Positions 27,035 to 35,842 of a stretch of DNA of 64,000 bases are shown one piece after another. A program made the translations under genes and the position numbers. This stretch comes from Paraburkholderia aromaticivorans (GTDB taxonomy: Bacteria; Pseudomonadota; Gammaproteobacteria; Burkholderiales; Burkholderiaceae). Every line of letters starts with the position of its first letter. Within the stretch, counting starts at the first letter, position 1. The DNA is taken from NCBI RefSeq assembly GCF_012689525.1, contig NZ_CP051514.1, forward strand, positions 992,001 to 1,056,000. Reading direction: 5' to 3'. Below the pieces are notes generated by a model that was not told the origin of the DNA, ran no database searches, and saw only the letters and a program-made list of their open reading frames with translations.

Positions 27035-27100
27035 CTATGTCCCGTGGCGCACGAGACTAACGGGACGACATCAGCCCGCCGTGCGCGGTGCGGGACATAG
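27035..27100. repeat. RIT-type terminal arms (element remnant A)
   Basis: CTATGTCCCG at 27035-27044 and its exact reverse complement CGGGACATAG at 27091-27100, 46 bases apart, directly follow the stop of the ritC fragment at 27107 (minus strand). The same arrangement follows all other ritC genes in the window. Confidence 0.6.
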
Positions 27101-27106
27101 CGTGAC

Positions 27107-27326
27107 CTACAGGCCCTTCAAGAACGCCAGCAATCGGTCATCTGGTCGATATCTTCCCGGCGTACCTGTTGGGGGCGTGGTTCTATCCAGAACCTCCTGC
27201 TTCAACGTCAGGTTGGCGTCCAGGTAGACCTGTGTGGTTTCCACCGATTCGTGACCGAGCCACAGTGCGATTACCGAGGGGTCGACGCCTTCTTGCAGCA
27301 GATCCATCGCTGTCGTGTGCCTTCAA
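27107..27326 (-). pseudogene. RitC-like tyrosine recombinase, C-terminal fragment A
   Basis: The minus strand encodes RHTTAMDLLQEGVDPSVIAL, then WLGHESVETTQVYLDANLTL to a stop: the HxxR/HT, GH and Tyr part of a tyrosine recombinase. It closely resembles the C-terminus of the complete ritC at 34691-35707. Coding similarity stops just upstream of the Arg-His codons near 27326, where a TGA interrupts, so the rest is lost. The sequence beyond (27327-27547) holds no gene. Confidence 0.8.
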
Positions 27327-27547
27327 TGTCTCCAACGACATTGTCGACACTATGTGCCCTTCCTGACTATGTCTTGTAAATGAACAATAACCCGTATTTC
27401 GTGCGTGAACCCGTGTTGTGAGATAGAGATAGTCTTGATTCCTTCCATCAGTCCCGACGTCCGGGAAGGAGTCTGGATACCGTCAAGCAGCATGTCCGGT
27501 TTACCGACAATCATCTTGGCCGGTCGGTCGGGATGATTGTCGCTGCG

Positions 27548-28366
27548 TCAGGTGATCATGGTTGTCGCTCCGCTCGGATTGTCCGTGGGTAATTGACGGC
27601 GACGCTCTTTCTGGTTGTTGCTAGCGGTGCGGCGCCGATAGCTTTCAACATTCAACTCGAAGATCGTCGAGTGATGGACGAGCCGATCAATGGCGGCCAC
27701 CGTCATGCCGGGGTCGGGGAAGACGTCATTCCACCCCGAGAACGGTTGATTGGCCGTTATCAGAAGACTCTTCCGCTCATACCTCTCAGCGATCAGCTCG
27801 AACAGCACGCTGGTTTCGGCCTGGTCCTTCCTCACATACGACAGATCGTCCAGGATGATCAGGTCGAACCGGTCGAGTTTGGCGAGCGCCGAAGGCAATT
27901 GCAGACTTTGGCGTGCGACCTGGAGTTTCTGCACGATTTCACCGGTACGCGTGAACAGCACCCGATATCCGGCATCGATTAGCGCGTGTCCGATGGCGCT
28001 TCCAAGGTGACTTTTGCCCCCGCCAGGCGGCCCGAACAGCAGAATCGTGGCACCTTTCTCGAGCCACGAATCACCGGTGGCCAGCGCCATCACATGCGCC
28101 TTCGATACCATGGGGACAACGCCGAAGTCGAAGGTGGCGAGCGTCTTGGTCGGATCCAGATGTGACTCGGTACGATGGCGTTCGATTCTTCGATTGGCCC
28201 GCCCGGCAAGCTCATGTTCGAGCAGCGCACCAAGCAAGCGGGACGCCTGCCAGCCTTCCTTGTCCGAGCGTTCAGCGAAGTCGGACCACAAGCGGCCGAT
28301 CGTTGGCAGACGCAACTCATTGAGCATCAGTGCCATACGGCCAGCATCGTAAGCGGAGGCATTCAT
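27548..28366 (-). CDS. istB: IS21-family helper ATPase IstB
   Basis: A 272-residue AAA+ ATPase. N-terminal region MNELRLPTIGRLWSDFAERS-like helix, Walker A GPPGGGKSHL, Walker B LIILDD, and sensor region LLITANQPFSGWNDVFPDP. IstB loads the IstA transposase onto target DNA. The start overlaps the istA stop (ATGA at 28363-28366), the usual IS21 arrangement. It is intact, but its partner istA is truncated, so the element is probably immobile. Confidence 0.93.
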   Translation of the reverse strand: MNASAYDAGRMALMLNELRLPTIGRLWSDFAERSDKEGWQASRLLGALLEHELAGRANRRIERHRTESHLDPTKTLATFDFGVVPMVSKAHVMALATGDSWLEKGATILLFGPPGGGKSHLGSAIGHALIDAGYRVLFTRTGEIVQKLQVARQSLQLPSALAKLDRFDLIILDDLSYVRKDQAETSVLFELIAERYERKSLLITANQPFSGWNDVFPDPGMTVAAIDRLVHHSTIFELNVESYRRRTASNNQKERRRQLPTDNPSGATTMIT

Positions 28367-29160
28367 ACGAGCACCTCCTCATCGAGCAACGTGTCATAAA
28401 GCGCAGCGGACGGCATCTCGACCACCACCACAGGACACTCGGCCTGGCGCGGTGCGAACTCATCGAACAGCGCCTTCAGATCAGGCAGTTCACCGAGATC
28501 AAGCAATGCATCGAGCCGCTCGGCCAGTTGCGCCTCGACCCCGTGGTTCCCGGCCAACTCAAGCAGCCCCACCATGGTTTTGCAGGCGCTGCGCGGAGTC
28601 AGTGCCTGATCCAGTCGCTCCCAGGTCCGGCGGTAGGCTTCGCGTGGAAACAGATCGTCACGAAACGCGAGACCCCTGAACGCCTGCGGCTTACGCTTGA
28701 GCGCGTCGATGAAGTGCCGGTAGTCGATGCCGCGGCCGCGCCGCTTGCTCGTGTGCGTGGCTCTCGTCGTGCTATGCACGAGCGCGCCGGATAGATAGCA
28801 ATCGAGCCGGTCGCTATACACGCGTACCTTCAGTCGATGGCCGATCAACCGTGACGGCGCGCTGTAGAGGACGCAGCGCACGCTGAACGTGCCGCAGCGG
28901 GTCACGCGCGCCTCTTCCTCATCGAAGTCAGTGGTCCGGTGCTCAGGCAGATCCAGCAGGTATTCGCGTTCGACCTGGAACGCCGCAGCATTGCGCCGGT
29001 TCCGCCGCATCACGACGCCGCGCACGAACTCATCGTAGGCCGCCCGATCGGCGAAGTCGCGATGACCGCGCAGTTCCATGGCCTGATCGACCTGATCCTT
29101 CAGGTAGCGATGTGAGGATTCGACACTGCCGTTCTCATGATTATGGGCTCGAGCCCATAA
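28363..29160 (-). pseudogene. istA: IS21-family transposase IstA, N-terminal half missing
   Basis: About 265 residues of the C-terminal half of IstA: the HENGSVESSHRYLKDQVDQA stretch holding the last catalytic Glu of the DDE triad, then the Mu-transposase C-terminal barrel with FSVRCVLYSAPSRLIGHRLK. The catalytic Asp residues and the HTH are absent. Similarity to IstA ends near 29160; to the right lies about 90 bases of unrelated sequence and then the IS91-like element. The minus-strand frame stays open to 29208 by chance. Confidence 0.85.
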
Positions 29161-29517
29161 GGCAGAGGTTTTTTTGGTTGGCGGTCGCGGCAACCAGCGC
29201 ATCGCCATGTCGTCGGACCTGATCCGCGACCGGTAATCAAAAAAACGTTTGTGCTAAACCGCTCCGCAGGCGGTGGCCGCTATGGGCATTGAATGACCGC
29301 CGCGGTAATTTGTGATGTCTTGCAGGGGTGATCAGACACGGACTTCCGGCGAGAGTGGGAAGCATCACGTGTAAAGGAAGCGGGAATGTGCGCGTGAAGC
29401 GGCAAATCACCCGCCATTCTGGAGTACGCTGGTGCGCCAGCAGATCGAAGGCACGAGTGCAGCCGCGTTGGCCTCGTCAGGAAAGGCGAACGTGTACGGA
29501 AACAGGTGCGGTGGCAA

Positions 29518-30723
29518 CTAGCGCGCATGGGTGGGACCTGGCGGGGCTCGTGGAAGGCTGCCGGGCATGTCTTCGATGCGGAGCATGTGTCCCTTGCCAC
29601 ATACGGGGCAGTCGCGCAGTGACTTGCCGGTGAGTCGCTGGTAGCGGTCACGGTAGTCTTCCCCGGGCTCGGCTGCGGCAGCAGCGGGAGCCTCGACACC
29701 GAGCAGCTGCCTGCAGGTGGCGAGCTTGTCGGCACGGTGGCAGTTGGCGAGCCACCCGTAGCTGCGAATGCGCTTGAAGCCGTCAGGCAGCACATGCAGC
29801 AGGAAGCGACGGATGAACTCGTCGGCCGTGAGCGTCATGGTCCTTTGTCTGGACTCGTGCCGGTAGTCCTTCCAGCAGAACTGCACGGTGTGCCCGTCGA
29901 AGGCGAGCAGCCGGTTGTTGGAGATGGCGACGCGGTGGGTGTAGCGGCCCAGGTAATCGAGCACGTGTTCGGCACCGCCAAAGGGTGGTTTGGCGTAGAC
30001 CACCCACTCCGCCCGTGCCGCGGGTGCAAGCCAGGCTGCGAATTCGACGGGATCGCTCAGGGATTCGAACTGACCGTGCAGGCGCAGCCCGCCGGCGTCG
30101 TAAGCGCGGCGCAGCTGTTGGAGAAACAGGCGGCGAAAGAGCCGTGACAGGACCCGCACGGAAAGGAAGAAGCCGGGACGGCAGGCGATCCAGCGCTCGC
30201 CGTCCGGGGAGATGCCGCCGCCCGGCACAACGCAATGCACATGAGGGTGATGCTGCAGATTCTGTCCCCACGTATGCAGGATCGTGAGGAAGCCGATCTC
30301 GGCGCCCAGGTGCTTCGGATCGGCGGCGATCGTGCGCAACGTTTCGGCGCTGGCGCGGAACAGCAGATCGTAGAGCGTCCTCCTGTTCTGGAACGCGAGA
30401 GCGGCGATGGTTTCGGGAAGCGTGAAGACGACATGGAAATACTCGGTCGAGGGGAGGAGTTCCGCATGCCGGCGTTCGAGCCATTGCGCGCGGGCGAGTG
30501 ACTGGCATTTCGGACAGTGCCGGTTACGACACGAGTCGTAACTGATGCGCTGATGGCCGCATGCATCGCACTGCTCGAGATGGGCACCAAGCGCTGCGGT
30601 ACGACACAGCTCGATGGCACTCATCACGCGTCGCTGCACACGACTGAGCCCCTCGGCATGGGATAGCCGGAAACTGGGCCCACACTGGCGGAAAATGTCC
30701 GCCACTTCGAGCGCCGGCCGCAT
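29518..30723 (-). CDS. IS91-family rolling-circle (HUH) transposase
   Basis: A 401-residue protein from ATG 30723. N-terminal zinc finger (CDACGHQRISYDSCRNRHC, PKC), HUH-type motif HPHVH in LQHHPHVHCVVPGGG, and the catalytic Tyr region YLGRYTHRVAISNNRL. IS91 transposases nick and transfer a single strand by rolling circle. The C-terminus has another Cys pair (CPVCGKGH). Its start lies nine bases after the recombinase stop, so the two are co-transcribed. It appears intact. Confidence 0.9.
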   Translation of the reverse strand: MRPALEVADIFRQCGPSFRLSHAEGLSRVQRRVMSAIELCRTAALGAHLEQCDACGHQRISYDSCRNRHCPKCQSLARAQWLERRHAELLPSTEYFHVVFTLPETIAALAFQNRRTLYDLLFRASAETLRTIAADPKHLGAEIGFLTILHTWGQNLQHHPHVHCVVPGGGISPDGERWIACRPGFFLSVRVLSRLFRRLFLQQLRRAYDAGGLRLHGQFESLSDPVEFAAWLAPAARAEWVVYAKPPFGGAEHVLDYLGRYTHRVAISNNRLLAFDGHTVQFCWKDYRHESRQRTMTLTADEFIRRFLLHVLPDGFKRIRSYGWLANCHRADKLATCRQLLGVEAPAAAAAEPGEDYRDRYQRLTGKSLRDCPVCGKGHMLRIEDMPGSLPRAPPGPTHAR

Positions 30724-30731
30724 GACTGCGC

Positions 30732-31610
30732 TCAGAAGTACTCGGGCGCAGGTGGCGGGGATGGAATGGGTGCAGGGTGCGGTAGCAGATCGAAGGGACT
30801 GGTGGTGGCGCACACGGTGCTGGTGGCCACCTTCAGGTAACGGCACGTTGTCGATAGGGACCTATGGCCCATCAGCAGCTGGATCCGGCGCACGTCAGTA
30901 CCGGCTTCCAGCAGATGCGTGGCGAACGCGTGCCGCAAAGAATGGGGTGTCACGGGTTTGGCGATGCCGCTGCGCTTGCGCGCAAGCTCGCATGCGTCGC
31001 CCACGGCATGGCGGGTGATGGGCCGCCCCGGAATGCTGCCTGGAAAGAGCCATTCCTTCGGATGGGCGTCCTGCCAGTACAGCCTCAGGATGTCGAGTAG
31101 CCTCGGGGAGAGCATTACATAGCGATCCTTACGGTTCTTCCCCTGGTTCACACGGATAACCATGCGCTTGCTGTCGATATCGGTGACCTTCAGATGCACG
31201 ACTTCCGACACCCGCAGTCCGGCGGCGTACGCGGTCATCAGGATGGTGCGGTGCTTGAGACTGGCGACCGACTCGAAGAAGGTGGTGATCTCCTCCAGGC
31301 TGAGGACGACCGGCAGTCGGAACGGCTTCCTCGGCAAGGGAAAATCCTCGTCGCTCCAGTCGCGCTTAAGCGTCACACGGTAGAGAAACCGGAGTGCGCC
31401 GATCGTTGGGCCGAGGCTGCCGGGTGCCAGCTTGCGCTCTTCCCGGAGATAGATGAGCCAGGCCCGGATCTCGTCGGGGCCCAGCAGTTCGGGCGAACGG
31501 TGAAAGTGACGGGCGTAACTGGATACCTGAATCAGATAGGACTTCTGTGTGTTCTCGGCGAGATTACGGATCTCCATGTCGTGCAACATGCGTTGGCGCA
31601 GCGGCGTCAT
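30732..31610 (-). CDS. Tyrosine recombinase of the IS91-like element
   Basis: A 292-residue XerC/D-like recombinase from ATG 31610 after GGAGG. The SAM-like N-domain (MLHDMEIRNLAENTQKSYL) and the catalytic domain with Arg in YAAGLRVSEVVHLKV, HSLRHAFATHLLEAG, MGHRSLSTTCRYLKV (His and Tyr nucleophile) are complete. Such recombinases accompany a subgroup of IS91-like elements. It precedes the HUH transposase in the same operon. Confidence 0.9.
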   Translation of the reverse strand: MTPLRQRMLHDMEIRNLAENTQKSYLIQVSSYARHFHRSPELLGPDEIRAWLIYLREERKLAPGSLGPTIGALRFLYRVTLKRDWSDEDFPLPRKPFRLPVVLSLEEITTFFESVASLKHRTILMTAYAAGLRVSEVVHLKVTDIDSKRMVIRVNQGKNRKDRYVMLSPRLLDILRLYWQDAHPKEWLFPGSIPGRPITRHAVGDACELARKRSGIAKPVTPHSLRHAFATHLLEAGTDVRRIQLLMGHRSLSTTCRYLKVATSTVCATTSPFDLLPHPAPIPSPPPAPEYF

Positions 31611-31801
31611 GACTAACCTCCTGGAAGCAGTGGTGGAGCCCGGTTGGGCATCCACATACTGCTCCTGGAGGTATCTGCGTCCCCTCGTTGGGATCCTGCG
31701 TCAGCTCACCGCGACAATGAACGTCAGCCATCAGCTCTCGCACTCCTCCCACTACCGCGTCAGCGGTTTAGTACAATCATGAGTATGGTGTGGTAAAAAA
31801 A

Positions 31802-31862
31802 ATGTGCTGGTCGATAACCAACGAGGCCAAGGCAGCGTCTTTGCGGAAATCGAACAGCACAT
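31802..31862. repeat. RIT-type terminal arms (element remnant B)
   Basis: ATGTGCTG at 31802-31809 and CAGCACAT at 31855-31862 are exact reverse complements 45 bases apart, extendable to 14-base arms with one mismatch. They directly follow the stop of the ritC fragment at 31872 (minus strand), as in the other RIT ends. Confidence 0.6.
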
Positions 31863-31871
31863 ATTATTCGG

Positions 31872-32309
31872 CTACAGGGTGCGGAGGAAGGCCATCAGGT
31901 CGGGCTGATCACGCCATTGTTTTTGTACTTCGGCATTGCCTTGCACTTCGCATGTCGCCAGCGCCCGCGCCTTTGTTTCCAGGTTGATCTCGGCATAGAT
32001 GTTGGTCGTCTCCAACGACACGTGCCCAAGCCAGCCGCGTATCGTATTGATGTCGACACCGGCCTGCAGTAGTAGCGAAGCGGTTGTATGCCGAATCACA
32101 TGTGGGTGCACATTCTTGCCGGCGAGTGACGGCGCGCTGGCTGCAGCACGAATAGCGCAGCGCTTCACCAGAGCATGAATGCCGGAGCGCGTCATCGTCT
32201 GGTGGAACCGGTTGAGGAACACAGGTTCGGCGGCGGCCCTGCCTTCAGTCTGTGAGCGCAACGCCTCGATTGTGGATTTCCAGAGCGGGCAGCGGCGATG
32301 TTTGCGTTC
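31872..32309 (-). pseudogene. RitC-like tyrosine recombinase, C-terminal fragment B
   Basis: About 145 residues: ERKHRRCPLWKSTIEALRSQ at the broken edge, then HPHVIRHTTASLLLQAGVDI, WLGHVSLETTNIYAEINLET, and an AFLRTL end. This is the catalytic half of a RIT-type recombinase. The break falls in the conserved HGKGRK stretch, at the outer edge of the palindrome that starts the complete RIT element. The N-terminal half is nowhere in the window. Confidence 0.85.
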
Positions 32310-32333
32310 ATGCAAATATTTGCATGATCGGAA
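32310..32333. repeat. RIT left direct repeat (att-like)
   Basis: Starts with the palindrome ATGCAAATATTTGCAT (32310-32325) and continues GATCGGAA. It is identical to 35819-35842 in the same orientation. To its left is ritC fragment B. Confidence 0.8.
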
Positions 32334-32351
32334 CTATGACGAACTCGGGAA

Positions 32352-32435
32352 TATGCGCAGCTCCGCGCCAGGGACGTCCGTTTGGCGCCTTGTAAAGGGT
32401 GTTTGGTCACGGGTACCGGTAGTGGACTGCGCATA
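32352..32435. repeat. RIT left-end inner arms
   Basis: TATGCGCAG at 32352-32360 and CTGCGCATA at 32427-32435 are exact reverse complements 66 bases apart. The same arm sequence is found in the right end (35709-35792), so both ends carry the same paired site, probably the recombinase binding site. Confidence 0.65.
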
Positions 32436-32494
32436 ATAAAAGTGCTTTCCTCAGGAGGCAGGTCGACAAGTTCGGCTTTTTGAGGAGGGGTATC

Positions 32495-33754
32495 ATGAAC
32501 AGCGACTTCGCGTTACCGCAGCGGACCCGGGCATGGTTGACGGACGGCGTGCTCAAACCCAGCTATCAAGCCTATTCGACGTATTTGATTGGGCGCGGAT
32601 ATTCGTCGTGGAGCGTCCGGAAGTATTTGTGCTGCGTCGCGCACTTTGCTTATTGGCTGCGCAAGCGACGCATCAAACTCAGTCAGATTGACGAAGCGCT
32701 GATCCGCTATTTTCTGGATGAACACCTGCCTCAGTGCGACTGCCCATTGCGCACGCCAAGAAGCAGGAACCATATCGGGTCGGCCTTAAAGCATCTGCTT
32801 GTCGTGCTGCGCCAGAGGGCGGACATACGCCATCAGCCCGACTTCACACCCCGTCTGATACGGGAGGAGATCAGGGAATTTGACGCACACCTTGACCAGG
32901 TCTGCGGGCTGGCCGCATCTACGAGAAGGTTGCGTACACGCATCGTACGGACGTTCCTGTCGGAGCGATTCGGTGCATCGAGAATCACTATGGCACAGGT
33001 CAAACCGGAACATGTTCATCGATTTGTAGTCAGCCACCTCGAAGGATGCAAGCCGAGCACCGGCAAAGTCCTTGGGAGTGCACTACGGAGCTACTTGCAT
33101 TTCCGAGGAATGCACGGAGATCACGTCCGGTGCCTTATTGCCGCGATTCCACAAATCGCCCAGTGGCGGTTCGCATCGTTACCAGACTCGCTATGTGAGG
33201 CGGAGCTGGAACGGTTTCTTAACGCATTCGATCGCAAATCCGCGATCGGCCGCAGAGACTACGCAATGGCCCGGTGTATGGTCGACCTGGGACTACGCGC
33301 CGGCGAAGTCGCTTCGCTACAGCTGGACGACCTGAACTGGCACGACGGGACGTTGCGGTTATCAGCAGGCAAGGCGCGGCGAACAGATGTGCTTCCGTTG
33401 CCGCCCCGGACCGGGCGCGCAATTGCTCAATACCTGACTGACGGGCGCCCGGTCTCCGATAGCCGGGCGGTATTTCTGCGGCATCGCGCTCCACTTACCG
33501 AACCCGTCGGCTCGAGCGTCGTTCGCAATACCGTCCGTGCCGCTCATGCGCGATGCGGCAGCGATCCACGCTGCAGGGGAACCCATGTATTGCGGCACAG
33601 CGTAGGCAGTCGGCTGATTAACGCTGGAGTCCCTATGAAGGAAATCGCCGATATCCTTCGACACCGCAGCCTCGATACTACCGCGATTTACACCACGGTC
33701 GATATCAGGAGCCTTGCCAAGGTCGCGCTGCCCTGGCCGGGGAGCGAATCATGA
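32495..33754 (+). CDS. RIT tyrosine recombinase A
   Basis: A 419-residue recombinase from ATG 32495 after GAGGAGGGG. A long N-terminal region (residues 1-210) includes the core-binding helices. The catalytic domain has Arg in MVDLGLRAGEVASLQLDDL, THVLRHSVGSRLINAGVPM (HxxR), ILRHRSLDTTAIYTTVD (His and Tyr nucleophile). All catalytic residues are present. The stop overlaps recombinase B by four bases. RIT recombinases act together to move the element. Confidence 0.92.
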   Translation: MNSDFALPQRTRAWLTDGVLKPSYQAYSTYLIGRGYSSWSVRKYLCCVAHFAYWLRKRRIKLSQIDEALIRYFLDEHLPQCDCPLRTPRSRNHIGSALKHLLVVLRQRADIRHQPDFTPRLIREEIREFDAHLDQVCGLAASTRRLRTRIVRTFLSERFGASRITMAQVKPEHVHRFVVSHLEGCKPSTGKVLGSALRSYLHFRGMHGDHVRCLIAAIPQIAQWRFASLPDSLCEAELERFLNAFDRKSAIGRRDYAMARCMVDLGLRAGEVASLQLDDLNWHDGTLRLSAGKARRTDVLPLPPRTGRAIAQYLTDGRPVSDSRAVFLRHRAPLTEPVGSSVVRNTVRAAHARCGSDPRCRGTHVLRHSVGSRLINAGVPMKEIADILRHRSLDTTAIYTTVDIRSLAKVALPWPGSES

Positions 33755-34698
33755 AACGTTCAGTGAGAATGCTATCGCTCGCCGAGGACTACCTTGCGTC
33801 AAGACGCCGCCTTGGTTTTGACCTGCGGTGTACGGGACGCCGGCTTCTTGATTTTGCCTGCTTTGCCGACCGGATCGGCCACCAGGGGCCGCTCACCGTA
33901 AAACTGGCAGCGTCCTGGGCTCGATCTGCATCAAGTCAGGTGCCCTTTACCTGGGCGCGTCGGATTGAGATCGTTCGCCCGTTCGCAAGGTATCTCCAGC
34001 AATTTGACCCTGCCACCGAAGTTCCTCCGCTTTATCTTTTCGGCCGAGCCCATCGCCGTTTGACACCGCACATCTATGCCGATGAGGAGATCCGGGAACT
34101 GCTGGCCGCTGCTTCGACGTTGCCCTCGAAGGAGAAACTGCGGCCCGTGACCTACTCAACCCTGTTCGGGCTGATCGCGGCCACCGGACTGCGGATTTCT
34201 GAGGCGCTTAACCTGAGGCGCGCAGACGTCGACCTCGATCAAGGCCTGCTGATGATTCGGGTAACGAAGTATCGTAAGTCCCGCGTCGTTCCACTTCATC
34301 AAACGGTCGTGCGAGCACTTGCACACTATGTAGAGCTGCGGGATCGCGATTGGCCCATCACGCTAAGCGATCACTTCTTCATCGTGCACGGAAGCAGCAT
34401 GAAGATCAGTACCGTTGAGGAGGTCTTCAGTTCCTTGCGTTCGCAGTTGGGATGGGTCGCCCGTGGTGATCATCCGGCTCCACGCATCCACAATCTGAGG
34501 CACTCGTTTATCTGCCGAAGGGTGTTGCTCTGGTACCAGCAAGGGGTGGACGTCGACAACGCAATGATCATGCTTTCGACTTACGTAGGGCATGCCAAGG
34601 TGACCGACACCTACTGGTATCTAACGGGCATCCCGGAACTGATGGCAATTGCGGCTCAGCGCTTCGAGCACTTTACAGAAGGAGTCTGTCATGTCTAA
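33751..34698 (+). CDS. RIT tyrosine recombinase B
   Basis: A 315-residue recombinase overlapping A by ATGA. Catalytic residues: Arg in ATGLRISEALNLRRADVD, HNLRHSFICRRVLLWYQQGV, YVGHAKVTDTYWYLTGIPE. Compared with A and C the spacing between HxxR and GH is longer (WYQQGVDVDNAMIMLS), typical of the middle RIT protein. The end overlaps recombinase C by eight bases. Confidence 0.92.
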   Translation: MKRSVRMLSLAEDYLASRRRLGFDLRCTGRRLLDFACFADRIGHQGPLTVKLAASWARSASSQVPFTWARRIEIVRPFARYLQQFDPATEVPPLYLFGRAHRRLTPHIYADEEIRELLAAASTLPSKEKLRPVTYSTLFGLIAATGLRISEALNLRRADVDLDQGLLMIRVTKYRKSRVVPLHQTVVRALAHYVELRDRDWPITLSDHFFIVHGSSMKISTVEEVFSSLRSQLGWVARGDHPAPRIHNLRHSFICRRVLLWYQQGVDVDNAMIMLSTYVGHAKVTDTYWYLTGIPELMAIAAQRFEHFTEGVCHV

Positions 34699-35707
34699 AA
34701 GGCAAAGCCATTGTTCGTCGTCGAACTTCGCCGCGCTGCTACAGGAATTCTTCGTTGAGCGGCTAATGCAACAACGGGCAGTCAGCCCGCAGACGATAGC
34801 CAGTTATCGGGATACCTTTCGACTATTCCTTCAGTTTGCTCAGGCGCGTCTGCATAAGTCGCCTGTCGAGCTGGCGTTAGCAGACATCAACGTGGATCTG
34901 GTGCTGGCCTTCCTTCGTCATCTGGAGGACAACCGGCATAATTGCGCGCGCACCCGGAATTCGCGGCTTGTTGCCATCCGTTCATTTCTGAAGTACGCAG
35001 CCCTCAAGGATATTTCTTCGCTGGCTGTTATCCAAAGCACTCTAGCTATCCCAATGAAGCGCTTCGACAGGCCGCTCATCGGCCACCTGTCGCGTGACGA
35101 GATCGAGGCACTACTCGCCGCACCCGACCCCAACACCTGGTGCGGGCAGCGGGACCGGGTACTGTTTGCAACGCTATACAATACTGGCGCACGCGTTTCC
35201 GAACTGATCGGTCTGCGGGTGGGTGACGTCGTTCTGGATAAGGCGCCCTGTGCACATATCCACGGCAAAGGCCGGAAACAGCGCACCGTACCGTTGTGGC
35301 GCTCAACCGCGAGCCAAATCAGAAGCTGGTTGCCGCGGATCCGGTCATCGCCTGATCAGATTCTGTTTCCGAATCGCTCGGGGAACCCGATGACGCGATC
35401 CAACGTTACGGATCGGCTCAAACTCGCAGCGCGGACAGCCACCAGGCAATGCCCTCAACTATCAAGCCATCCCATTTCACCGCATGTCATCCGGCACTCG
35501 ACTGGGACTCATCTGCTGCAATCGGGCGTTGACCTGAGTGTCATTGCACTGTGGCTTGGACACGAAAGCCCAGCGACTACTCACATGTACGTCGAGGCCG
35601 ACCTCGCGATGAAGGAGCGTGCGCTCAATACTTTGCAACCACCTCACAGCAGAATCGCGCGATATCGACCGCCCGATCGCTTGATGCAGTTCCTGGAAAG
35701 CTTGTAA
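34691..35707 (+). CDS. RIT tyrosine recombinase C
   Basis: A 338-residue recombinase, from ATG 34691 inside the end of B. The N-domain has FFVERLMQQRAVSPQTIASY; catalytic Arg in YNTGARVSELIGLRVGDV; a KGRKQRTVPLW stretch; HVIRHSTGTHLLQSGVDLSV; WLGHESPATTHMYVEADLAM. It is the closest relative of the three ritC fragments in this window. These are broken at (or, for fragment A, downstream of) the KGRK stretch that is intact here. Confidence 0.92.
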   Translation: MSKRQSHCSSSNFAALLQEFFVERLMQQRAVSPQTIASYRDTFRLFLQFAQARLHKSPVELALADINVDLVLAFLRHLEDNRHNCARTRNSRLVAIRSFLKYAALKDISSLAVIQSTLAIPMKRFDRPLIGHLSRDEIEALLAAPDPNTWCGQRDRVLFATLYNTGARVSELIGLRVGDVVLDKAPCAHIHGKGRKQRTVPLWRSTASQIRSWLPRIRSSPDQILFPNRSGNPMTRSNVTDRLKLAARTATRQCPQLSSHPISPHVIRHSTGTHLLQSGVDLSVIALWLGHESPATTHMYVEADLAMKERALNTLQPPHSRIARYRPPDRLMQFLESL

Positions 35708-35708
35708 T

Positions 35709-35792
35709 TATGCGCAGTTCACACCACGGATCCGCCATCCACAGCCCATCGCAGAAGAACGAATTGGCGTCTGTGGCGCGGAACTGCGCATA
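35709..35792. repeat. RIT right-end inner arms
   Basis: TATGCGCAGTTC at 35709-35720, starting just after the ritC stop, and its exact reverse complement GAACTGCGCATA at 35781-35792, 60 bases apart. Matches the arms of the left end. Confidence 0.7.
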
Positions 35793-35818
35793 TTCCCGAG
35801 ATCGTCATAGTTGTTCTC

Positions 35819-35842
35819 ATGCAAATATTTGCATGATCGGAA
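35819..35842. repeat. RIT right direct repeat (att-like)
   Basis: Identical to 32310-32333 over 24 bases, same orientation, again starting with ATGCAAATATTTGCAT (35819-35834). The last eight bases (GATCGGAA) are also codons of the flanking ritC fragment C, so one copy of the repeat belongs to the target. Confidence 0.8.

Larger units (their letters stand above)
29247..31778. mobile_element. IS91-like element with accessory tyrosine recombinase
   Basis: Encloses an HUH transposase and a tyrosine recombinase gene, both on the minus strand. GTTTGTGCTAAACCGC at 29247-29262 and GCGGTTTAGTACAATC at 31763-31778 are inverted copies with 14 of 16 matches and could mark the element ends (2.5 kb). Classical IS91 lacks inverted ends, so these borders are tentative. 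29263-29517 and 31611-31762 are non-coding ends of the element. Confidence 0.5.
32310..35842. mobile_element. Complete RIT element (recombinases in trio)
   Basis: Three consecutive, overlapping tyrosine recombinase genes on the plus strand, the hallmark of RIT elements. An exact 24-bp direct repeat lies at both borders (32310-32333 and 35819-35842), starting with the perfect palindrome ATGCAAATATTTGCAT. Inside, about 70 bp at each end form imperfect inverted repeats (shared AACTATGACGA, CTCGGGAATATGCGCAG, TCCGCGCCA). The unit is about 3.5 kb. All three genes look intact, so the element may be mobile. Confidence 0.85.
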
